A stretch of 12,635 nucleotides of DNA from Verrucomicrobiota bacterium (GTDB lineage Bacteria > Chlamydiota > Chlamydiia > Chlamydiales > JAEYWL01). Below the pieces are notes generated by a model that was not told the DNA's origin, made no database searches, and saw only the letters and a list, made by a program, of their open reading frames with translations. The stretch is taken from assembly GCA_023428915.1 (NCBI GenBank), contig JAEYWL010000131.1, forward strand, positions 1-12,635, given 5' to 3'. Of this stretch, positions 1 to 7,404 are shown in pieces. Made by a program: the position numbers and the translations under genes. Numbering within the stretch: the stretch's first letter is position 1; every line of letters begins with the position of its first letter.

Positions 1-1043
1 CTCCACCAGTAATATAAGGCTACGGCGCAAAGGATAAACATCGCCCCCCACATTGCAATCATCAAATGATAGGTTTGAAAAGCCAGCGCCACATTGGGCC
101 AATCCTTTTTCGGAAATTGATCCAGCCCCGCCACTTTAGCGTTAAAATCCTCATACGTTAGATAACTGAGCAGGCCGGGTATCTTTAAGCCATAGTCAAT
201 TTTTTCTTCTTTGCTGTTTGGCAAACCAAATAAGTAAAGAGGGGCAGATTTTTCAGTTTTATACACGCCTTCAAATGCTGCCATTTTGGCTGGCTGGTAT
301 TTGGCAGCAATTTTTGCACTCTGATCGCCTAGGTAAAGTTGCAGCATCACGCTAATTGAAGCGACAACCAGGCCAATTTTAAGCGAACTTTTCGCAAATT
401 CAGTAAAACGTTTTTTTACCAAGTAATAGGCGGAAACGCTTATGACTAAAAATGCCCCTGCCAGCCAGGCTCCAATTACAGTATGCCCCAAGCGTACCAT
501 AGAAGAGGGATTAAATACCATCGCCCAAAAATCGACAATTTCAGCCCGCGCCTTCAATCCTTCTCCAACAATATGAAAGCCTGCCGGGGTCTGCATCCAA
601 GAGTTGGCGACAATGATCCAAACCGCACTAAAATGAGCTCCTAAACAGACCATTAGGCAAGAGAGAAAATGGAGCTTAGGCCCCACGCGATTCCAGCCAA
701 ATAAGAGGATGGCTAAAAAACCGGATTCTAAAAAGAATGCAAAAACACCTTCGGCAGCCAGGGCGCCGCCAAACACATCGCCCACATAACGTGAATAGGT
801 AGCCCAATTCGTGCCAAATTCAAACTCCATCACAATGCCCGTGCCCACGCCTAAAGCAAATGTCAGGGCAAAGATTTTAGTCCAAAACTTGGCCATATTT
901 AAATAAAACGGATCCCGGGTTCTAAGGTAGATCGCTTCCATGATGACCATTAATACACCTAATCCAATACTTAATGGCGGGTAAATATAATGAAACATGA
1001 TGGTGATAGCAAACTGTACGCGGGCCAGTATTTCAACATCCAT
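1..1043 (-). CDS. cydA: Cytochrome bd ubiquinol oxidase subunit I, 3' end outside window
   Basis: I translated this by hand from an ATG at 1043-1041; 347 residues are visible and the frame is still open at base 1, so the C-terminus lies outside the window. CydA is the haem-bearing membrane subunit of cytochrome bd oxidase, which oxidises quinol and reduces O2 at low oxygen. Family landmarks are present: His18 in MFHYIYPPL (b595 ligand position), Glu98 and Glu106 in AAEGVFAFFLES (proton path/haem region), His187 in RLGHTVIGAW (b558 ligand), and a Q-loop quinol motif KMAAFE with Lys253 and Glu258. Several hydrophobic helices are evident. An AAGGAAG ribosome binding site (plus-strand 1049-1055) lies 5 nt before the start and fixes it. 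The gene is divergent from everything to its right; cydB would be expected beyond the left edge. The family call is very secure. Confidence 0.97.
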   Translation of the reverse strand, partial: MDVEILARVQFAITIMFHYIYPPLSIGLGVLMVIMEAIYLRTRDPFYLNMAKFWTKIFALTFALGVGTGIVMEFEFGTNWATYSRYVGDVFGGALAAEGVFAFFLESGFLAILLFGWNRVGPKLHFLSCLMVCLGAHFSAVWIIVANSWMQTPAGFHIVGEGLKARAEIVDFWAMVFNPSSMVRLGHTVIGAWLAGAFLVISVSAYYLVKKRFTEFAKSSLKIGLVVASISVMLQLYLGDQSAKIAAKYQPAKMAAFEGVYKTEKSAPLYLFGLPNSKEEKIDYGLKIPGLLSYLTYEDFNAKVAGLDQFPKKDWPNVALAFQTYHLMIAMWGAMFILCAVALYYWW

Positions 1044-1257
1044 ATGCACTTCCTTAGACTCTGATTGCAACTTCAAAATTATTTGTAATAAGATTGTAAG
1101 TATAGCAATTTTTTGACAATCATTTTTTACAAAGTTAATCCTATTAATAAATTTAATATTTTTTTATATTTCGTTGTTTATGGACAATTTAACATTTTCA
1201 TCCCTTGCCCTCGCTCACATGCATTAATCTGAACCCAATTACCAACATTGATACTTT
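1044..1257. promoter_or_regulatory. Divergent intergenic region, candidate promoters
   Basis: This 214-bp AT-rich spacer must hold the start signals for cydA (leftward) and the first paralog (rightward). On the plus strand a perfect TTGACA lies at 1113-1118, but no good -10 sits at 16-18 bp; TTAATC at 1135-1140 is the nearest weak match. On the minus strand, plus-strand 1099-1104 reads TATACT, a good -10 for cydA, without a clear -35. The assignments are guesses from consensus matching. Confidence 0.3.
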
Positions 1258-2586
1258 ATGCCAATCCACCATATCTACTTCCGCAATTTCACAGAAAGCG
1301 CTGCAACAGCAGTAGCCCTTACCGGAGTTTGTGCAGCAGCAGTTAAATACTCAGGTCATGTCTACCGTTTTATACAAACACTTGAAAAAATCCCTTTAAA
1401 AACATTAGCTGCCGGTACTTGCAGTATTGTTGTAGGCAGCGCTTTAATGGACATTGCCATACGTTTCGGCCTAAGTAAAATTGCTTATCTGCGCAATAAC
1501 GTCTTTGCGAATTTAGCCAGCTCATTAGTATCTCTCTCGCTAAGCAGCATGGCAGGCTATGCCTTGATTAGCTATAACATTATCCCGCTGGCCCTTTCAA
1601 AGGGTTTAGCCCTTATTGGTTTAGGCGTTACCGGTTATTGCATTTATAAATTGGTTGCGACTAAGTATTTCGCCCCTTCCCGCCCAAAGAACTGCATTGG
1701 TAACAAGCATGATATTGTGGCTACTACCGACAGAATCAATGAATTATTGATTCACAACCCCTTTACCCTTTTTGCTGTGGCTGGCTGCGCCTTTGTAGAG
1801 GAATTGCTGCCTGATGGAAAAAAATATCACGCAGACCATTTATGGGACGCTTTGCAAGACTTATACGACACCTTCAACAACACGCAGTTTGCAAAAGATA
1901 TGTCGGAAGCAATTAAATGGGTGCAGGAAACACCGCCATTAATGATTGTACCTGCGGCTGTTTTCAATAATACAGCTTCGTTATGCCGCTGGCTGATGGA
2001 GCACACCAAAAAACAGCTCAATAATGAACTGCATCGTATTCGTACAAATATTAAAAGAGCCCCTAGTAAGCCGAATTTCATTCACAATTTCATTAAGCAA
2101 AGAGTGGAGGCAATACTTCAGCAGCACACGGACTACCAACTGCTGCGAAAAAAATATCCCTCAGATTTAACTTTGGCTTTAGAGTATAAAAATAGCATAA
2201 GCTGGAGCTTTACCTTTATCCAATTGCTGGCGAGTTTGCGCATTGGCGAATTTGCCGTAAGAAGCCTGCTGTACCCCTTGTTGTTCGTAGCTCACAAAAA
2301 AGGGAAGCTTGACAAATCCACTTACGATTTTCTCTACGCGGCCACTCCTGCAATCGCTAAGCTTCTTGTCGCAGTAGAACCCCATATTCGCCCTCTGCAC
2401 AATTTTGATTTTTATGTTAAGCATGCTGAGGATATAGAGGCTATCATAAAAAACCCTGCTAAACCCAATAAAGAGGAACTTACGAAAAAAGAAGGTGAAT
2501 TATTTAATCATATTATTTTTGAATTTTCTGGTGAAAAATATACACAAGCCTTGGATGCAGCATTCCAATCTGTTACTACTATATAG
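1258..2586 (+). CDS. Unrecognised membrane protein, paralog 1 of 3
   Basis: I do not recognise this 442-aa protein. The first 135 residues hold four predicted hydrophobic segments (about 12-30, 50-69, 83-104 and 110-132), the last ending in CIYKLVATKY. A long, mostly soluble part follows, with blocks shared with the next two genes: DIV (152-154), NPF (167-169), LPDGKKYHAD (184-193), KPNF (271-274), YKNSISW (310-316), RIGEFAV (328-334), PAIAKLLVAVEP (364-375) and a terminal ALDAAFQSV (431-439). It aligns without gaps to paralog 2 over the first ~195 residues, which supports this ATG although no Shine-Dalgarno is visible. It is the most diverged copy at its end: LHHWN of the others is LHNFD here. 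No enzyme motif or cleavable signal peptide is apparent. Paired hydrophobic segments recall chlamydial inclusion-membrane proteins, but that is only an inference. Confidence 0.88.
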   Translation: MPIHHIYFRNFTESAATAVALTGVCAAAVKYSGHVYRFIQTLEKIPLKTLAAGTCSIVVGSALMDIAIRFGLSKIAYLRNNVFANLASSLVSLSLSSMAGYALISYNIIPLALSKGLALIGLGVTGYCIYKLVATKYFAPSRPKNCIGNKHDIVATTDRINELLIHNPFTLFAVAGCAFVEELLPDGKKYHADHLWDALQDLYDTFNNTQFAKDMSEAIKWVQETPPLMIVPAAVFNNTASLCRWLMEHTKKQLNNELHRIRTNIKRAPSKPNFIHNFIKQRVEAILQQHTDYQLLRKKYPSDLTLALEYKNSISWSFTFIQLLASLRIGEFAVRSLLYPLLFVAHKKGKLDKSTYDFLYAATPAIAKLLVAVEPHIRPLHNFDFYVKHAEDIEAIIKNPAKPNKEELTKKEGELFNHIIFEFSGEKYTQALDAAFQSVTTI

Positions 2587-2650
2587 AACTGTCCTTTATA
2601 AATTATTAACAATCAGGTAGTATCTTTGCAAACATTTAATAGGATAATAC

Positions 2651-4039
2651 ATGTTTACTAATAGTTTGACCTACAGAAACTTGACCGAAAGTGCTGTAAT
2701 AGCCGCCGGAACCACCTTCGCTTGTATTAAAATGATTCAAAACTCCGGCCGCGTCATTGCAGCAATCGAAGCTCTTCAAGGCGTGCCCGCAGCACAATTA
2801 GGTACGGTAATTGGCAGCGTCGTTATTTCCGGTGCAGCTGCAGATACTGCTGTCAGATTCCTTTTAGAACGAGTTATTGGCATTAAAAACCAGATGTTTC
2901 TCCACCTGGCAGGCTCTTTAGCGGGACTTGCTGCCGGTTATGGCGCCGGGTTATTAGTCGTAAAATTTAAAATCGTTGCCATATTGCTTTCGCCCGCCAT
3001 GTTTTTAACAGGCATTGGCATGACGGCCTTTTTTATCTACAAGCTGGTCTCTACTAAATATATCCCTCTATTCACTACGGCCAAGTTAGAATCCAAGGAT
3101 TTGGATATTGTCGAACATAAGATGCGCATTAGAAAAGCTGTAGAGGAAAATCCCTTTATTGTAGTCATTAATACCCTTACGGCTTTCACAGAGTCCATTC
3201 TTCCTCCCGATCAAAAATATCACGCCAATGAGCTAAATCAGATGCTGCACAATACCAGCTCAAGCTTTAAAGGAATGCAGGGTCTGGAAAGCGTAAAAGA
3301 GCTCTTTGATATGATAGACGACAATATTTTAGCAATTGCGCTGATGAATACTGTTATTAAAACTGGCAGTCAACCTAACTTCCGCCTGGTATTAGAAAGC
3401 TTGAGACACTTTGTAAAGCAAGAGGAGGAGTACATTGCTAAGCTGCAGGCCATGAACCCCGGTGACACTCCCCCGGTTAAACCAAAGAACTTTTTAAATA
3501 CTAGGATAACTAAGGATGTTCTAGAAATTCAGTACCTTCAGGTAGACTTTGCTGCAGGACGTGCTCCTCGCTTACCAGATATCCATGGAATTGCAAACCA
3601 TAAAGGAAAAATCACATGGGGCGCATGGGGCATGAAACTTTTCTTATACCTCTTGACCGTAGCCCGCTTAGGCGAGCTTGCAGTTAAAGTGCCGCTTTAT
3701 GTGATTATAAAAGCACTTCATTTAGGTAAGGCCTTTAGTAAAGATGCAAAGATGAATACAGACCGCTATACATTTCTTTGGAATTGCGCACCTGCTGTTG
3801 CCAAGTTACTCGTGGTTGTCGCCCCGCAACTACTCAGCTTGCATCATTGGAATAAATATCTCGCTCACTTTAATGAAGTTGAAAAACTTATTAAGTCCAA
3901 TACGGCTCCAACAGATATTGCCTTAAGGGAAAAGAAGCTGCAGTTCTATAAACAAATTGTAGAAGATATAAGCGGCCCGCAAAATATCGTGGATGCTTGC
4001 GATGCTGCCTTTAACTCTCTCGGCAAACTGCACACCTAA
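2651..4039 (+). CDS. Unrecognised membrane protein, paralog 2 of 3
   Basis: This 462-aa protein is a tandem paralog of the preceding gene, 64 nt downstream. N-termini match (YRNLTESA against YFRNFTESA), as do four hydrophobic segments within residues 13-132, the FFIYKLVSTKY boundary, LDIVEHK (151-157), NPF (167-169), LPPDQKYHANEL (184-195), KPKNF (277-281), GELAVKVPLY (341-350), PAVAKLLVVVAP (381-392), LHHWNKY (397-403) and the ending DAAFNSLGKLHT. AGGA at 2641-2644 is 6 nt before the ATG and supports the start. The middle (about 200-270) is variable between copies. The residue 83-104 segment is rich in Gly/Ala (AGSLAGLAAGYGAG), typical of close helix packing. The cell location is probably a membrane, with the large C-terminal part on one face; function unknown. 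Confidence 0.9.
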   Translation: MFTNSLTYRNLTESAVIAAGTTFACIKMIQNSGRVIAAIEALQGVPAAQLGTVIGSVVISGAAADTAVRFLLERVIGIKNQMFLHLAGSLAGLAAGYGAGLLVVKFKIVAILLSPAMFLTGIGMTAFFIYKLVSTKYIPLFTTAKLESKDLDIVEHKMRIRKAVEENPFIVVINTLTAFTESILPPDQKYHANELNQMLHNTSSSFKGMQGLESVKELFDMIDDNILAIALMNTVIKTGSQPNFRLVLESLRHFVKQEEEYIAKLQAMNPGDTPPVKPKNFLNTRITKDVLEIQYLQVDFAAGRAPRLPDIHGIANHKGKITWGAWGMKLFLYLLTVARLGELAVKVPLYVIIKALHLGKAFSKDAKMNTDRYTFLWNCAPAVAKLLVVVAPQLLSLHHWNKYLAHFNEVEKLIKSNTAPTDIALREKKLQFYKQIVEDISGPQNIVDACDAAFNSLGKLHT

Positions 4040-4269
4040 CTAGTTGTTTAGATTCCATAAGTCTGAATCAGGCGCTTAATTCATTTTTTTAAAATTACTT
4101 CAAAATATAATTACAACCATTATTATATAATGGTTATTTTAGTTCATAAAAAAAACAACTATTTAAGACAACAACATACAATCTTAACATTTTACTAACA
4201 ATTGTATGTAATAATCGTGCACAACAAAACTAATAATAGATAGTAATATAAAAATAATAAGAAGGGATC
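4040..4269. promoter_or_regulatory. AT-rich spacer before paralog 3, likely new promoter
   Basis: This 230-bp spacer is far longer than the 64-nt gap between paralogs 1 and 2, so paralog 3 and the following run probably start their own transcript here. It contains a hairpin at 4115-4135 (listed separately) and a 9-bp inverted repeat, ACATACAAT at 4174-4182 and ATTGTATGT at 4201-4209, separated by 18 nt, which could be an operator. TTGTAT (4202-4207) could be a -35 but no well-spaced -10 follows. No gene is visible. Confidence 0.35.
4115..4135 (+). terminator. Candidate weak hairpin terminator after paralog 2
   Basis: AACCATTAT (4115-4123) and ATAATGGTT (4127-4135) form a perfect 9-bp stem with a 3-nt loop, followed by ATTTTAG. 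The stem is AT-rich and the T tract short, so termination would be weak. It lies 75 nt past the paralog 2 stop, a sensible place for a terminator. Confidence 0.35.
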
Positions 4270-5772
4270 ATGATTCCAAACGACAATTCAAATAAGCAAA
4301 TAGCAGCCGGCTTGGCGCTAACACTTGGCGCCTCATTTATTGCCGTCAAAACTGTCAAATACTCAGGTCATATTATTTCTTCGCTGCAGGCATTAAGCAA
4401 GATGTCAACATCCAGCCTTATATTTTCACTAGGTACTGTAATCGGTACAAGCATGCTGGTAGAAAAAGGCGTACGGCAGTTTTTAGAAAAAATCCCTCAA
4501 GTTAGAGACAGCTGCTATATGCATTTGGCCAGCACTTTTGCAGGATTGACAGCTGGCACAGCTGCTGCAAGCATATTGGTAAAAATTGCCATTATTCCTG
4601 CATCGCTGACCACCTCATGGCTGCTTGTAGCTATTGGCGGCACTACCTTTGTCGTCTATAAATTAATGACAATGGAGAAAGGCATACAGCTGCAAGAAGG
4701 TGAACTGCCAGCACAAGCACCAACTATTGATATTGTCGAACGCAAAAAGCAATTCCAAGAAGCGATTGAACAAAACCCGCTAGCTGTTATTAAAGCCCCA
4801 TTGGTAGCTATGGTGCGCGCCTTATTCCCTTCCGACCAGCGTCATGCTAATGAATTAGCAGAAATGCTAGAAAACGGGAAAGCTGAAATCAACCAGTTTA
4901 TACAGAGCTTCTTACCTCAGGAAAAAGTTCCAAAAAATACTAATTTGCAGACTGATGATGCTGCCCAAGCTAATAATCAGCCTTCTGCTTCCCGAAATAT
5001 CTTAAAGAAGATGGTTAACACCTACATTAATAGCGATCCTCTTGCCCAGGCTTTTTTGAATCTGGTGCTGAGCAATAACCAGCCGCACTTCGATTTCCTT
5101 GGACAAAACGTAAAGGATTTTATTCAGGAAGAGAGAAGTTATCTTTCTGCTCTAGAAACTCGTGAGCAAGGCCAACCGGCTCCGGAAAAACCTAATAACT
5201 TTGTAAGCGGACTTCTAAACACATCTGTAAAAAGAATCCTGGATCAGCGCGCAGCTTACCAAGAAACAAAAGAGCCGATAGTCCCTTACCTTAACAATGT
5301 GCTGAAATACAAAAATTCCATTGGCTGGGGGCTGACATTCCTAAATATCTTCCGCCACTTAATGATTTTTGCAAGAGTCGGCGAATTTGCAGTAAAAGCG
5401 CCAATCTATGCTCTATTATTTGGCCTGAAGCAAGCAGGATATATAAACCAGGAGCAGTATGAGCTCTGTAAGAAACTTACTCCAGTTTTAGCTAAATTGC
5501 TTGTGGTGATCGGCCCGCAGATTTTAGACCTGCACCATTGGAATGACTATATAAAACACTATGAAGAAATCGACGCAATAATTAAAGGCGAAAAAGATCT
5601 AAAATGGGTAAACGATCAAGGTGAAGAAACAACTATTCCACCAAAACCTGAATTAGTTCGTGCGATGCTTGTGGAATTTTATTCCAAGATAGTAGATGAT
5701 TTGACTGGTCCTGAGCATATTGTTAAAGCTTTGGACGCAGCAGTTAACTCACTATCAACCATCCATGCCTAA
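4270..5772 (+). CDS. Unrecognised membrane protein, paralog 3 of 3, overlaps folP
   Basis: This is the longest member (500 aa) of the tandem family. It keeps the four N-terminal hydrophobic segments, with YKLM at 130-133 exactly where the other copies have YKLV, then IDIVERKK (153-160), NPL (169-171), QRHANELAEML (190-200), YKNSIGW (347-353), RVGEFAVKAPIY (369-380), PVLAKLLVVIGP (405-416), LHHWNDYIKHYEE (421-433) and ALDAAVNSLSTIHA at the end. Extra length comes mainly from a Gln/Asn/Ala-rich insert near 215-245 and a charged insert near 440-460. The N-terminus lacks the NxTESA block of its sisters. GAAGGG (4261-4266) precedes the ATG at short spacing. Its stop overlaps the folP start by 8 nt, implying co-transcription and probably translational coupling. 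Function unknown. Confidence 0.9.
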   Translation: MIPNDNSNKQIAAGLALTLGASFIAVKTVKYSGHIISSLQALSKMSTSSLIFSLGTVIGTSMLVEKGVRQFLEKIPQVRDSCYMHLASTFAGLTAGTAAASILVKIAIIPASLTTSWLLVAIGGTTFVVYKLMTMEKGIQLQEGELPAQAPTIDIVERKKQFQEAIEQNPLAVIKAPLVAMVRALFPSDQRHANELAEMLENGKAEINQFIQSFLPQEKVPKNTNLQTDDAAQANNQPSASRNILKKMVNTYINSDPLAQAFLNLVLSNNQPHFDFLGQNVKDFIQEERSYLSALETREQGQPAPEKPNNFVSGLLNTSVKRILDQRAAYQETKEPIVPYLNNVLKYKNSIGWGLTFLNIFRHLMIFARVGEFAVKAPIYALLFGLKQAGYINQEQYELCKKLTPVLAKLLVVIGPQILDLHHWNDYIKHYEEIDAIIKGEKDLKWVNDQGEETTIPPKPELVRAMLVEFYSKIVDDLTGPEHIVKALDAAVNSLSTIHA

Positions 5773-6571
5773 ACGACCAACACAAATAATGGCCATTATC
5801 AACACGACCCCCGACTCGTTTTTCGAGGGGTCGCGTGTAGAGGGTGAGCTGGCAATTGCCAAAGCTCTTGAAATGGTGCAATGCGGGGCAGATATTCTCG
5901 ATATTGGCGGGGAATCTTCCAGACCTGATGCAGAATTTGTAAATGAAGCTACAGAACTGCAAAGAGTCATTCCAGTCATTAAAGGCATAGCCGCAAAAAG
6001 CTCTATTCCCATCTCTATCGATACAGTTAAACCGGCCGTAGCCAAGGCTGCTATTGAAGAAGGCGCCACGCTGCTTAATGATGTTTCCGGATTTAATGAC
6101 CCTGGCATGGTAGCCTTAGCTAGTGCCGCCCAAGTCAAAATCTGCCTCATGCACCGGCAAGGTTCTCCCAAGACAATGCAACTAAACCCGGAATACCCGG
6201 AAGGAATTATTCCCCATCTCATTAATTGGTTCCGCAAAAAAATCGCTGATTTAATGAAGGCTGGCATACGGGAAGAGCAAATCATTATCGATCCCGGCAT
6301 TGGCATGGGAAAAACCATTGCTCATAATGTGGAAATTCTAGAGAATTTGCCAAGGCTGAAAGCTTTAGGCTACCCCCTGCTATTTGGGGCATCACGCAAA
6401 TCCTTTATACAGAAAATTTTAAATAAGCCAGCAACCGAATTGCTGAGTGCTACTGTAGTTATCAACACTTTGGCAGTCCAAGCTGAAGCCGATATAATAA
6501 GGGTTCATGATGTAAGTGCACATCGCGACTTGGTGAATCTCTTAACTTATATAAAAAACGCTAAACATTAG
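5765..6571 (+). CDS. folP: Dihydropteroate synthase
   Basis: DHPS condenses p-aminobenzoate with hydroxymethyl-dihydropterin diphosphate to make dihydropteroate in cytosolic folate synthesis. The 268-aa protein has the full set of TIM-barrel motifs: IINTTPDSFF (Asn13), DIGGESSRPDA (46-56), ISIDT (84-88, Asp86), LLNDVSGF (103-110, Asn105), LMHRQGSPKTMQ (128-139), IDPGIGMGKT (175-184, Asp176), GASRKSF (208-214, Lys212) and IRVHDV (245-250, Arg246, His248). I chose the ATG at 5765 over an upstream in-frame ATG at 5720 because family members begin just before the IMxIxNxTPDSF block and the extra 15 residues merely read through the neighbour's end. It overlaps the preceding gene by 8 nt and lacks its own Shine-Dalgarno, suggesting coupling. 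It is a stand-alone enzyme, not the FolK-FolP fusion I recall for Chlamydia. The usual RPGA reads RPDA. Confidence 0.97.
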   Translation: MPKRPTQIMAIINTTPDSFFEGSRVEGELAIAKALEMVQCGADILDIGGESSRPDAEFVNEATELQRVIPVIKGIAAKSSIPISIDTVKPAVAKAAIEEGATLLNDVSGFNDPGMVALASAAQVKICLMHRQGSPKTMQLNPEYPEGIIPHLINWFRKKIADLMKAGIREEQIIIDPGIGMGKTIAHNVEILENLPRLKALGYPLLFGASRKSFIQKILNKPATELLSATVVINTLAVQAEADIIRVHDVSAHRDLVNLLTYIKNAKH

Positions 6572-6582
6572 TCCGCGGTTTC

Positions 6583-7404
6583 ATGAAATTCTATCTCTTA
6601 CTAGTCCCAGGACTAGAAATTATCATTATTACAATTGTGCTGTATTACCTGCTGTCCTTTTTTTGGAACACGAGGGCAATGGATATTATCTATGGTTCGC
6701 TTGCCTTTCTAGGTGTGTATGCGGCTACTTTTTGGTTTCAACTGCCCGTACTGCAAAAGCTTATTCTTTATGTAGTAGATGTCGCAGTAATCGCCTTATT
6801 GATTATCTTTCAGCCTGAATTGCGTTTAGCTTTGTCTAAACTTAGCGTTAAAGGCAAAAAATATCGGGAAATCACTGAATTCGACCGCTTTTTGGATGGA
6901 ATCACACAATCAATTTACCGTTTATCTGAAAAACGTATTGGAGCCATTGTAGTCCTTGAGAATCAGGATAGTTTAGAGGAATACATCAATAAATCTGTAA
7001 TCCTCAATTCCATTTTCTCTTCAGAATTGCTGGAATCTATTTTTAGCACTACTACTCCCCTGCATGACGGGGCTGTCATTATAAGGGGCACAACCCTTAT
7101 TTCTGCCGCCACTATTTTGCCTTTGGCAGATGACACATCGCAATTATCTAAATCAATGGGGACGCGCCATCGTGCAGCTCTAGGAATCAGCCAGCTTACT
7201 GATGCTCTCGTAATCGTAGTATCGGAAGAAACGGGTAAGGTATCCATTGCACGCGATGGAATTATTACCCGGGGAGTAAAAAATGATCGTTTTAAAGGCA
7301 TTATGAGAAGTATTTTCAATCCGCCTAAACAATTGACTATGGACACCCGCCTAAATGCCTGGCAACGAATAAAGCAATGGATTATGCAATGGAACAAATC
7401 ATAA
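6583..7404 (+). CDS. dacA: Diadenylate cyclase, CdaA/DacA type
   Basis: This membrane-bound enzyme joins two ATP to make cyclic di-AMP. The 273-aa protein has three predicted N-terminal membrane helices (about 9-27, 35-53 and 58-76), the conserved FQPELRLAL join (76-84), and a DisA_N-type cyclase domain with both signature motifs: LHDGAVII (160-167, containing DGA) and GTRHRAALG (193-201, containing RHR). The N-terminus and architecture match CdaA (YbbP) rather than DisA. It starts 11 nt after folP with no obvious Shine-Dalgarno, and its 3' end overlaps ybbR, the standard partner in the cdaA-cdaR pair. The glmM that follows cdaR in many Firmicutes is absent. The 15-20 C-terminal residues are basic and Trp-rich (QRIKQWIMQW) and coded mostly within or beside the overlap. 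Confidence 0.96.
   Translation: MKFYLLLVPGLEIIIITIVLYYLLSFFWNTRAMDIIYGSLAFLGVYAATFWFQLPVLQKLILYVVDVAVIALLIIFQPELRLALSKLSVKGKKYREITEFDRFLDGITQSIYRLSEKRIGAIVVLENQDSLEEYINKSVILNSIFSSELLESIFSTTTPLHDGAVIIRGTTLISAATILPLADDTSQLSKSMGTRHRAALGISQLTDALVIVVSEETGKVSIARDGIITRGVKNDRFKGIMRSIFNPPKQLTMDTRLNAWQRIKQWIMQWNKS

Noticed and set aside
5720..5764. Upstream in-frame ATG giving folP 15 extra residues
   Set aside because: The added residues are an out-of-frame reading of the neighbour's conserved C-terminus, and DHPS proteins start close to the IMxIxNxTPDSF block.
5755..6318. 187-codon minus-strand open frame opposite folP
   Set aside because: It lies wholly within a clear DHPS gene on the other strand, has Met/Ser-rich shadow-like composition and no family motif.
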